Below, piece after piece: positions 1 through 5,495 of a stretch of DNA of 5,495 nt. Each line of letters begins with the position of its first letter. Within the stretch, counting starts at the first letter, position 1. The translations under genes were made by a program, and so were the position numbers. The notes beneath the pieces were generated by a model that was given only the letters and a program-made list of their open reading frames with translations, ran no database searches and had not been told where the DNA came from. The stretch comes from Actinomycetota bacterium (GTDB taxonomy: Bacteria; Actinomycetota; Coriobacteriia; Coriobacteriales; RUG844): contig JAAXUU010000112.1 of the NCBI GenBank assembly GCA_013335845.1, positions 1 through 5,495 of the forward strand. The letters are read 5' to 3'.

Positions 1-608
1 CTATCGAGAAGGATGAATGCCGCAATCAGGATGGCGACATTGAACAGCAATATGGGCATAAGCTTCATCGACCAGAAGAACGGAACGCCTCGCAAATACC
101 CCAAGAAAAGTGGAGGGTCGCCAAGCGGCGTCAGGCAGCCTCCCATATTCGCAACTAGGAAGATGAAGAATATCACGATATGGGCTTTCTTCTCTCTCCA
201 TGCGTTAGCCCTGATAAGCGGCCTGATCAGCAGCATGGCAGCACCGGTCGTGCCGATCCAACTCGCGAGTACCGTACCGATCAACAATAGGATGACATTC
301 AGCTTCGTTGTACCGACGAGGGTTCCCTTGAGGGCGATACCTCCCGCAACGACGAAGAGGCCGAACAGCAGGATGATAAAGGGCACATAGTCGAGCAAGA
401 CCGTCTCTAAGACGCTCTGCGCCAGAGTGTGCGAACCGAACGCGAAGCCGAACGGAACCAGGAAGATCAAGGCCCACGCGATTGCAACCTTGAGCATATG
501 GCGTTCCCACCACTCAGGTTTCACAAGTGGGAATATAGCGATCGAGAGAAGCATCCCAATGAACGGTATGATGCTCCAAACAGGTAGCATGGATCCGATT
601 TCATGCAT
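1..608 (-). CDS. NhaD/CitMHS_2-type sodium:proton antiporter, C-terminus beyond window
   Basis: An open frame of 202 codons runs from an ATG at 608-606 through the left edge, so only the N-terminal half is present; family members are usually over 400 residues. The translation is strongly hydrophobic, with membrane segments near residues 10-28, 41-58, 73-92, 103-118, 141-157 and 183-201. Two conserved-looking blocks stand out: TTGAAMLLIRPLIRAN at residues 120-135 and GGCLTPLGDPPLFLGYL at 156-172. I recognise these from proteins annotated as sodium:proton antiporters or putative citrate transporters (Pfam CitMHS_2, ion transporter superfamily, related to NhaD/ArsB). By family, it would exchange Na+ for protons across the cytoplasmic membrane; the substrate is not proven here. 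AAAGGA lies 11 nt before the ATG, a slightly long spacing, and an in-frame ATG at 590 is an alternative start. The gene is divergent from its DUF711 neighbour. No frameshift is seen. Confidence 0.85.
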   Translation of the reverse strand, partial: MHEIGSMLPVWSIIPFIGMLLSIAIFPLVKPEWWERHMLKVAIAWALIFLVPFGFAFGSHTLAQSVLETVLLDYVPFIILLFGLFVVAGGIALKGTLVGTTKLNVILLLIGTVLASWIGTTGAAMLLIRPLIRANAWREKKAHIVIFFIFLVANMGGCLTPLGDPPLFLGYLRGVPFFWSMKLMPILLFNVAILIAAFILLD

Positions 609-840
609 GAGTCAGACATTCCTTTCTAATGACGAGACTATCAATCTACCACAATGAAGGTTTTTTGGTGATACCGTGACGACGAACGTTCCTACAAAGT
701 GATGAATACGGTACATTGCACGTAACTTAGGATGCTTCCATGCGGTACCATTCCGGCGACCTCTTCCAGCCCTTTTTCGGCGAAACGAAGATGCGTTGCA
801 AGTGTTTCCACCTCAGAACTACCTCTCGCACTACGTACAG

Positions 841-870
841 TTACCATACTACGGTCCATACGTGTAAAAT
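841..870 (+). promoter_or_regulatory. Candidate sigma-70-type promoter of the DUF711 gene
   Basis: TTACCA at 841-846 (4 of 6 matches to TTGACA) is followed after 18 nt by TAAAAT at 865-870 (5 of 6 matches to TATAAT), with TG directly before it. Transcription would start near 877, giving a leader of roughly 37 nt before the GTG start at 914. If this is right, the upstream ATG at 740 lies outside the transcript and cannot be the start. The call rests on consensus matching only. Confidence 0.35.
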
Positions 871-900
871 AATCGGACACTTTGAATCGCCCATGCCAAC

Positions 901-907
901 AAAGGAG
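901..907 (+). promoter_or_regulatory. Ribosome binding site that fixes the DUF711 start at GTG 914
   Basis: AAAGGAG sits exactly 6 nt before the GTG at 914-916. The ATG at 893 and the ATG at 740 lack any comparable site. The GTG start also gives an N-terminus that matches the length of the pneumococcal homologue as I recall it, to within about two residues. Confidence 0.8.
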
Positions 908-913
908 CAAGTC

Positions 914-2278
914 GTGCAAATCACGCCGGAAGATGTCCGCCGAACCCTCACAATGGTCGCCACGCAGAATCTTGATATCCGTACCATCACCATGGGTATC
1001 TCAACACGAAGTTGCGTCCACGAAGATATCGATATCATGGCGCAGCGTGTGTATGACCTCCTTTGCAAGCGTGCCGAGAAACTTCTGCCTGTCGCAGAGC
1101 AGCTCGAGCGCGAGTATGGTATTCCCATCGTCAATAAACGCATTTCAGTTACCCCGGTTGCGGAAATCGCTGCGGCGACCCGTGCCCAGGATTTAACCCC
1201 CATCGCTATCGCACTCGATAAAGCCGCGTTTGAATTGGGCGTCGATTTCGTCGGTGGCTTCAGCGCACTCGTGCAAAAAGGTGCCGGTGAAGCGGATCTC
1301 CGACTCATAAACTCCCTACCGCATGCTTTATCGGTGACCAATCGCGTCTGCTCCTCGGTGAACGTTGCGAGTACGCGAGCCGGCATCAATATGGACGCTG
1401 TCCTGAAAATGAGTGAGATCATATTGGAAACAGCCCGCAACACGGCTGACCGTGATTGTATCGGCTGCGCGAAACTGGTCGTTTTCGCGAATATGGTCGA
1501 AGACAATCCTTTCATGGCCGGTGCCGTCCATGGCAGCGGGGAAAGTGACGCCGTCATCAATGTCGGAGTTTCAGGTCCGGGCGTTGTGCGTGCGGTACTT
1601 GCCGAGATGTCGAAAGAAGCGAGTATCACAGATATCGCTGAAGCCATCAAAGCGACTGCTTTCAGGATCACGCGTGCCGGCGAACTCGTCGCTCGCGAGG
1701 CGAGCAAGCGGCTTGGTGTGCAGATGGGCATTCTGGATCTTTCCCTCGCACCGACCCCCGCTGAAGGTGACAGCGTGGCTGAGATTTTGGAGGCTATCGG
1801 CGTCGGGACCTGCGGGGGTCCCGGAACCACAGCCGCACTCGCACTTCTCAATGACGCAGTGAAAAAAGGTGGCGTCATGGCAAGCTCGAGCGTCGGTGGC
1901 CTGTCGGGCGCCTTCATCCCCGTCTCAGAGGATGCCGGTATGATTCGCGCAGTTGAATGCGGAGCTCTGTCGCTTGAGAAGCTCGAGGCTATGACCTGCG
2001 TCTGCAGCGTCGGCCTCGATATGATCGCTATCCCCGGTGACGTCGATGCCGAGACTATCTTCGGAGTCATAGCCGACGAGTGTGCGATCGGCATCATCAA
2101 CAACAAGACGACTGCGGTACGACTTATCCCCGCCATCGGCAAAAAGGCCGGGGACCGTCTCGAATTCGGCGGACTTCTGGGAAGCGCGCCGATTATGGAT
2201 ATCAATCGTTTTGCCGGTACGGTACTCGCCCATCGTGGCGGTCGCTTCCCCGCTCCCCTCAACAGCCTGAGGAACTAG
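914..2278 (+). CDS. DUF711/UPF0210 family protein (PFL-like fold)
   Basis: This is a complete protein of 454 residues from the GTG start, matching the usual length of about 445-455. It belongs to DUF711 (UPF0210, 'PFL family protein'), whose biochemical role is unknown; structures of relatives resemble the barrel of pyruvate formate-lyase and anaerobic ribonucleotide reductase. Landmarks numbered from the GTG are [10 protein letters not shown] at 21-30, VNKRISVTP at 73-81, [15 protein letters not shown] at 109-123, VCSSVNV at 145-151, [10 protein letters not shown] at 195-204, [20 protein letters not shown] at 304-323, CVCSVGLDM at 362-370 and EFGGLLG at 417-423. There is no signal peptide, so it is probably cytosolic. 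I see no glycyl-radical RVxG-type motif near the C-terminus, so enzyme activity of the PFL kind should not be assumed. An upstream in-frame ATG at 740 would add 58 residues of atypical sequence and is rejected. The gene appears monocistronic, ended by the terminator at 2360-2401. Confidence 0.93.
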   Translation: MQITPEDVRRTLTMVATQNLDIRTITMGISTRSCVHEDIDIMAQRVYDLLCKRAEKLLPVAEQLEREYGIPIVNKRISVTPVAEIAAATRAQDLTPIAIALDKAAFELGVDFVGGFSALVQKGAGEADLRLINSLPHALSVTNRVCSSVNVASTRAGINMDAVLKMSEIILETARNTADRDCIGCAKLVVFANMVEDNPFMAGAVHGSGESDAVINVGVSGPGVVRAVLAEMSKEASITDIAEAIKATAFRITRAGELVAREASKRLGVQMGILDLSLAPTPAEGDSVAEILEAIGVGTCGGPGTTAALALLNDAVKKGGVMASSSVGGLSGAFIPVSEDAGMIRAVECGALSLEKLEAMTCVCSVGLDMIAIPGDVDAETIFGVIADECAIGIINNKTTAVRLIPAIGKKAGDRLEFGGLLGSAPIMDINRFAGTVLAHRGGRFPAPLNSLRN

Positions 2279-2300
2279 CACCAGAAGAATTCGTTGGGAA

Positions 2301-2342
2301 TTGTTCGTTCAGACTTGTTCGTTTAGATTTGTTCGAACTGTT
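2301..2342 (+). repeat. Three 14-nt tandem repeat units
   Basis: TTGTTCG recurs exactly every 14 nt, at 2301, 2315 and 2329. The first two units differ at only two positions (TTGTTCGTTCAGAC and TTGTTCGTTTAGAT); the third keeps the first half and then turns into the palindrome GTTCGAAC at 2331-2338, overlapping GAACTGTTC at 2335-2343. The repeat lies between the DUF711 stop codon and its terminator. The half-sites look like protein-binding sequence, but no proper LexA-type GAAC-N4-GTTC box is formed. Confidence 0.6.
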
Positions 2343-2359
2343 CAACCAAATCACCCGAT

Positions 2360-2401
2360 ATCACCCCCTGCGAACCGATTTCTTCGCAGGGGGTGATTTT
2401 T
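2360..2401 (+). terminator. Rho-independent terminator after the DUF711 gene
   Basis: A perfect 15-bp stem pairs 2360-2374 with 2383-2397 around an 8-nt loop. The stem is GC-rich in its middle (CACCCCCTGCG with CGCAGGGGGTG) and is followed by a short T run at 2397-2401. It lies 81 nt after the DUF711 stop, ends that transcript, and separates it from the antiporter unit. Confidence 0.9.
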
Positions 2402-2544
2402 GCAAACCGGAAGTTCTGGGGAATTTAGGGTTATCCGATGCCGCCAGGATTTCAAATGTTACACTGGTACGATAGGTAGTAGCGAGCCGACTTACTTGTA
2501 CTTCTTTTCGAAATCATCTTCACGCACAGGGGGATATCATAGAG
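2402..2544 (+). promoter_or_regulatory. Leader of the Kef-like antiporter gene, with candidate extended -10
   Basis: This region of about 143 nt between the terminator and the antiporter ATG must hold the next promoter. The best candidate is an extended -10, TGGTACGAT at 2465-2473, without a good -35; it would leave a leader of about 65 nt. AGGGGG at 2528-2533 is the likely ribosome binding site, 11 nt before the ATG, which is long. I looked for features of the ydaO-type c-di-AMP riboswitch, which often precedes potassium transport genes, and found no convincing match or strong hairpin. Confidence 0.35.
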
Positions 2545-4221
2545 ATGACAGAAACCACCTTCTTATCATTTTCCATCGTTTTGGGCATTGCAGCCGTGCT
2601 CGGCATATTAGCCACCCGCTTCAAACAGCCTCTCGTCCTCGCCTTCATCGCAGGAGGGATCATCCTCGGTGTCGTAGGCAGCGAGCTAATCCTGGACGCC
2701 TCCTATATCACCTTGATTTCGGAAGTGGCCATATGCATCCTGCTATTCACAGTGGGACTCAAACTCGATGCCGAAGAAATCAAAAGCAGCGGAAAGACGG
2801 TACTACTCGTCGCATTCGCGCAGATGATAGCCGTGGCTGTTCTCGGGTTCGTTATCGCATTTGTTTTGAAGTTCCCCTTTTTGGATGCGGTGTATATCGG
2901 CCTCGCTGTTACCTTCTCCTCCACAATCGTCGTCATCAAAGTGCTATCCGACCGCGATGAGCTCGACTCTTTACACGGTCGTATCGCCGTCGGCGTACTC
3001 ATCGTCCAAGATATCGCGGTTATCGTCACCATGTTGTTCATCACCGCATTGGGTACTTCGACAGAAGCAAGCGGCATCGCCCTGTTCCTAGAAGTGCTTA
3101 AGACCTTTGTGATCGGTGCCATCTTCGTCGTCGCTGCGATTCTTATCGGACGTTTCGTCCTTCCCCTCATCATGCAACGTGTCGCCCGAACAGGCGAGTT
3201 GCTCATCCTGTTCCCCATCGCATGGACCGTTCTCCTTGCCGCCGCAGGCGACGCATTGGGATTCGGAAAAGAACTCGGTGCTTTTATCGCCGGACTTTCG
3301 CTGGCGTCAAGCCCTTTCAGGGAGACTATCCATTCGCGACTTGCCCCTATTCGTGATTTCTTTCTTATCTTCTTCTTCGTCGGCCTCGGTTTGAGCCTCG
3401 ATTTCGAAGGAGCGCTCGGTCTTCTGCCGGCTGCCGTCATCATTTCCGCGATTATCATTGTGGGCACACCGATCATAGTCACTTGGGTCATGGGGCGTCT
3501 CGGTTACCACAGGATGACCGGCTTCTTCACAGGACTCGCCCTTTCGCAGATATCGGAGTTCTCCCTCATCATCGCAGCACTCGGCGTCTCCTACGGTCAG
3601 ATCGGTGGTAATACGCTGAGTACGATCACTCTTATAGCCATCATCACAATCGTCGCTTCCACCTATCTCATGCGGTATGCAGGGCGCATTTACCGTCGTA
3701 TCGCACGATGGCTCCATGTGTTCCAACAGCCCGTTCTCTCGCATGAAGATATGCGCGGAGTCCCCCTTTCGGCGCCGGATGTCATAATCTTCGGAATGGG
3801 ACGTTACGGAAGCAAGATCGCCCTAGGCTTAGCCGAGAATGGCTACCGGGTATTGGGGGTAGACTTCGACCCTCGCCTTGTCAAACGTGAGCAAACAGAA
3901 TTCGTACAGTATAAATACGGTGATGTCGAGGATCCTGAATTGGGAACGTATATTCCTGTTACAAACGTCAAGACGATCATCTCTGCATTCCAAAGAGTGG
4001 AAACGACCCTCTCACTGAAAGATACCCTCACGGAGTCGGGCTTCACCGGAGAATTCGTTGGAACCGCAAATAACGATGAAGAAACGAAGTTATTGGAAGA
4101 AAACGGGATCCCACTCGTGCTGCGCCCTTACGATGATGCCGCAGACCAAGCAGTCGATATTCTTTTGGGACACTGCGTACTAACCGGAAGCTGCGCAATC
4201 CCGCAAATGACGATAGACTGA
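2545..4221 (+). CDS. Kef-type CPA2 cation:proton antiporter with TrkA-N domain
   Basis: This 558-residue protein joins a membrane antiporter domain to a cytosolic nucleotide-binding domain, as in KefB/KefC and related CPA2 transporters. Residues 1 to about 376 form some 12 hydrophobic segments (Na+/H+ exchanger fold, PF00999). FSSTIVVIKVL at 124-134 and LIVQDIAVI at 152-160, containing the Gln155-Asp156 pair, mark the transport core. After a linker rich in Arg (377-410), a Rossmann domain (TrkA-N, PF02254) starts with GMGRYG at 417-422 and an acidic residue, Asp440, placed to bind a nucleotide ribose. The protein ends shortly after this domain, so there is no TrkA-C domain. The HALESDIE-type loop of glutathione-gated Kef proteins is not visible. 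By family it exports K+ (or Na+) for protons, with nucleotide control; the exact ion is inferred. It probably shares a transcript with the glutaredoxin gene 64 nt downstream. Confidence 0.92.
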   Translation: MTETTFLSFSIVLGIAAVLGILATRFKQPLVLAFIAGGIILGVVGSELILDASYITLISEVAICILLFTVGLKLDAEEIKSSGKTVLLVAFAQMIAVAVLGFVIAFVLKFPFLDAVYIGLAVTFSSTIVVIKVLSDRDELDSLHGRIAVGVLIVQDIAVIVTMLFITALGTSTEASGIALFLEVLKTFVIGAIFVVAAILIGRFVLPLIMQRVARTGELLILFPIAWTVLLAAAGDALGFGKELGAFIAGLSLASSPFRETIHSRLAPIRDFFLIFFFVGLGLSLDFEGALGLLPAAVIISAIIIVGTPIIVTWVMGRLGYHRMTGFFTGLALSQISEFSLIIAALGVSYGQIGGNTLSTITLIAIITIVASTYLMRYAGRIYRRIARWLHVFQQPVLSHEDMRGVPLSAPDVIIFGMGRYGSKIALGLAENGYRVLGVDFDPRLVKREQTEFVQYKYGDVEDPELGTYIPVTNVKTIISAFQRVETTLSLKDTLTESGFTGEFVGTANNDEETKLLEENGIPLVLRPYDDAADQAVDILLGHCVLTGSCAIPQMTID

Positions 4222-4227
4222 TAGAAT
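4219..4227 (+). promoter_or_regulatory. Weak candidate internal promoter for the glutaredoxin gene
   Basis: TGATAGAAT overlaps the antiporter stop codon and reads as an extended -10 (TGn followed by TAGAAT, 5 of 6 matches to TATAAT). There is no recognisable -35 at the right distance. It would start transcription near 4234 and could give the glutaredoxin extra expression apart from the antiporter transcript. Confidence 0.25.
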
Positions 4228-4285
4228 GAATATGGATATGTAACTCCGCGAAAACAAGTGTGAACAGCCCGACGAAAGGAGTGTC

Positions 4286-4522
4286 ATGAAGAACCTGACT
4301 CTGTATTACAGCGCGACGTGCCCGTTCTGTCAGAAGGTCCTTCGCTTCTGCGATGCGAACGGAATCACGCTCGATATGAGAAGCACATCAGATCCCACAG
4401 CCCGCGAAGAATTGATCCGAGTGGGAGGGAAAAGCCAAGTTCCCTGCCTCTTTATCGACGGAGAACCGCTCTATGAATCAAATGACATAATCGGCTACTT
4501 GAAGGATGAGTTCAAAGTTTAG
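4286..4522 (+). CDS. Glutaredoxin-like thiol-disulfide oxidoreductase
   Basis: A 78-residue protein, the normal size of a single-domain glutaredoxin. The dithiol active site CPFC is at residues 12-15, after the first beta strand (LTLYYSAT). The cis-proline loop QVPCLF at 51-56 and the following ESNDII at 64-69 complete the thiol-binding groove; the same layout is found in the N-terminal domain of glutathione S-transferases. By family it reduces disulfides or mixed disulfides with a low-molecular-weight thiol in the cytosol; which thiol this organism uses cannot be read from the window. An extra Cys54 directly after the cis-proline and Cys22 near the active-site helix are present. AAAGGAG at 4275-4281 gives a good ribosome binding site 4 nt before the ATG. 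It follows the Kef-like antiporter with no terminator between them, and the hairpin at 4544-4584 ends the unit. Confidence 0.9.
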   Translation: MKNLTLYYSATCPFCQKVLRFCDANGITLDMRSTSDPTAREELIRVGGKSQVPCLFIDGEPLYESNDIIGYLKDEFKV

Positions 4523-4543
4523 AACCGCCCCACCTTTTTGAAG

Positions 4544-4584
4544 AAAAAAACTGCCGTCGGTCTTCATACCGCCGGCAGTTTTTT
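4544..4584. terminator. Bidirectional intrinsic terminator between converging genes
   Basis: A 10-bp stem, 4551-4560 (CTGCCGTCGG) with 4569-4578 (CCGCCGGCAG), has one T-C mismatch and an 8-nt loop. It is flanked by seven A at 4544-4550 and six T at 4579-4584, so each strand shows a GC hairpin followed by a T run. It can stop the rightward glutaredoxin transcript, 22 nt past its stop codon, and the leftward transporter transcript, 27 nt past its stop. Confidence 0.9.
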
Positions 4585-4610
4585 AATAAAGGTATATCAA
4601 CGGCGCGCCA

Positions 4611-5495
4611 TCAATACTCTCTTTTCTCAAGACCCTTCACCTGGATTCCTGAACGCAACAGATAAATCCAGAGCGCCAACGCCAGCAAAGTTCCCAGAAG
4701 AATAGCTATCCCCACACTCGTAACATAACTTCCAAAAGCAAACGAACCGAAAAACATCCACACACACCCGAGTATAGTATTCGAGAAGTTGATCAGGGAC
4801 GATGTCGTGCCCGCATCGGTATCCTGTTGGTTCATCAAGATATTGGTGCTGTAGGGCCGTATGATTATGACCGCGAGATAGAACGGGACGAACGTAGCAA
4901 AGAACACGATAGGGGATGTCTCCCCTACAAGAAGTATCGCGCAGCCACTCGCGAGCGCGACAACGAAGAGTACGTGCGTTATAGCGCGCTTTGACAGGAA
5001 CCGAGAGAGCACAAGATAGATGAAAGGCCCGAGGATAGAAATCGCGGCAGCGAGCGCGAAGAAGAAACTATATCCTTGCTCCGAAAGTCCGAAGAATGAG
5101 ATGTAGATATACGAGGACGAAGCGATATACGCCATGAACGGTGCGCCGAGCAGCGAAACCACGAATAGGAAGAGCAAGAAGCTCTTGTTTCTCCCCACGA
5201 CGACAAGCCTGCCGAGGTTCCCCGCCACTGTACCCTTATACCGCTTCTCTTGTGGCAGGCTCTCGCGATACAGCAACGCCATACCCACACAGAATACCCC
5301 GATGATGGAAATGGTCCAGAAGGTCGCACGCCACGTGAAGTAAAGAAGTATCTGCGCTCCTATAACAGGAGCGAGAATCGGACCGAGAACGAATGCAACC
5401 TGAACGGCCAGCAACACCTTCTCGCGCGCTCCTTCCGCAAAGCAATCCTTGATCATCGCCATCGCCACTGCGGCGCCTGCCGATGCCCCGAGAGC
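4611..5495 (-). CDS. Bcr/CflA-type multidrug efflux MFS transporter, N-terminus beyond window
   Basis: The frame is open from the right edge to a TGA at 4613-4611, giving 294 residues. The fragment begins with ALGASAGAAVAMAMIKDCF, which matches the fourth-helix region of Bcr/CflA drug:proton antiporters (usual form QALGA...RAMVRDLF), so about 100 N-terminal residues are missing and the GTG at 5468 is an internal codon rather than the start. GPILAPVIGAQIL at residues 38-50 is the antiporter motif C region, followed by WRATFW at 55-60, and the rest holds further hydrophobic segments to a short charged tail ending KREY. By family it exports drugs or other small molecules across the cytoplasmic membrane using the proton gradient; the substrate is unknown, and purine or other metabolite efflux is possible. 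It converges on the glutaredoxin gene, with a shared terminator between. Confidence 0.88.
   Translation of the reverse strand, partial: ALGASAGAAVAMAMIKDCFAEGAREKVLLAVQVAFVLGPILAPVIGAQILLYFTWRATFWTISIIGVFCVGMALLYRESLPQEKRYKGTVAGNLGRLVVVGRNKSFLLFLFVVSLLGAPFMAYIASSSYIYISFFGLSEQGYSFFFALAAAISILGPFIYLVLSRFLSKRAITHVLFVVALASGCAILLVGETSPIVFFATFVPFYLAVIIIRPYSTNILMNQQDTDAGTTSSLINFSNTILGCVWMFFGSFAFGSYVTSVGIAILLGTLLALALWIYLLRSGIQVKGLEKREY

Larger units (their letters stand above)
609..913. other. Divergent intergenic region
   Basis: This stretch of about 305 nt separates the leftward antiporter gene from the rightward DUF711 gene. It should hold both promoters. I can propose one for the rightward gene (841-870) but no convincing one for the leftward gene: minus-strand matches such as TAGATT near 645 have poor -35 partners. 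The plus-strand frame is open back to an ATG at 740, but those codons look unlike the family and precede the natural N-terminus. No tRNA, terminator or recognisable riboswitch is seen. The ACT-domain (UPF0237) gene that often sits directly upstream of DUF711 genes is absent here. Confidence 0.6.

Noticed and set aside
1..201. An apparent 66-residue minus-strand gene and a possible frameshift in the antiporter
   Set aside because: A first reading suggested a frameshift near 190, but re-reading the bases (GGAGAGAGAAGAAAG on the minus strand) shows the antiporter frame is intact through the left edge. The 66-codon frame is a shadow.
841..2262. A 473-codon open frame on the minus strand opposite the DUF711 gene
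   Set aside because: It is low in complexity, rich in Ser, Ala and Pro, lacks a ribosome binding site, and mirrors the codon bias of the clearly recognised DUF711 gene on the other strand.
2301..2343. A LexA/DinR SOS box
   Set aside because: GTTCG and GAAC half-sites occur, but not as GAAC-N4-GTTC with correct spacing, and the site lies downstream of a gene rather than in a promoter.
2080..2475. A 131-codon plus-strand frame crossing the end of the DUF711 gene and the terminator
   Set aside because: Its first half is a shadow of the DUF711 gene and its second half passes through the tandem repeat and the terminator hairpin.
2402..2544. A ydaO-type c-di-AMP riboswitch upstream of the antiporter
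   Set aside because: A few short fragments look similar (GGGGAA, AGCCGAC), but the paired elements and order of the motif are not present.
2703..3491. A 262-codon open frame on the minus strand inside the Kef-like antiporter gene
   Set aside because: The translation is a Met-, Thr- and Arg-rich shadow of hydrophobic codons on the opposite strand, with no family resemblance.

Overview
The window is ordinary chromosomal DNA of about 50% G+C by eye. It carries five protein-coding genes, two of them cut by the window edges, and two strong intrinsic terminators. I see no insertion sequence, phage, CRISPR or RNA gene, and no clear sign of a new defence or mobile system. The mix of genes (a PFL-like DUF711 protein close to Gram-positive homologues, an NhaD/CitMHS_2-type antiporter, a Kef-like antiporter, AAGGAG-type ribosome binding sites) suggests an anaerobic or gut-type Gram-positive bacterium. 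A mid-GC coriobacterium (Actinomycetota) or a Firmicute would fit, but this placement is inference and weakly held.

Layout: (1) 1-608, minus strand: the N-terminal half of a sodium:proton antiporter of the NhaD/CitMHS_2 type, continuing beyond the left edge. (2) 609-913: a divergent intergenic region with a candidate promoter for the next gene. (3) 914-2278, plus strand: a full-length DUF711/UPF0210 protein, best started at a GTG with a strong ribosome binding site. (4) 2279-2544: an intergenic region with a short 14-nt tandem repeat, a perfect 15-bp-stem terminator and an unexplained leader of about 140 nt. (5) 2545-4221, plus strand: a Kef-type CPA2 cation/proton antiporter fused to a TrkA-N nucleotide-binding domain. 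(6) 4286-4522, plus strand: a small glutaredoxin 64 nt downstream, with no terminator between. (7) 4544-4584: a hairpin with A and T flanks that can terminate both converging transcripts. (8) 4611-5495, minus strand: most of a Bcr/CflA-type drug efflux MFS transporter, whose N-terminus lies beyond the right edge.

The Kef-like antiporter and glutaredoxin probably form a small transcription unit joining monovalent cation/proton exchange to thiol redox state. The NhaD-type antiporter and Bcr-type transporter are separate membrane functions on the other strand. The rest is housekeeping-like, and the most useful points for a reader are the corrected DUF711 start, the partial antiporter at the left edge, and the Kef-glutaredoxin pairing.
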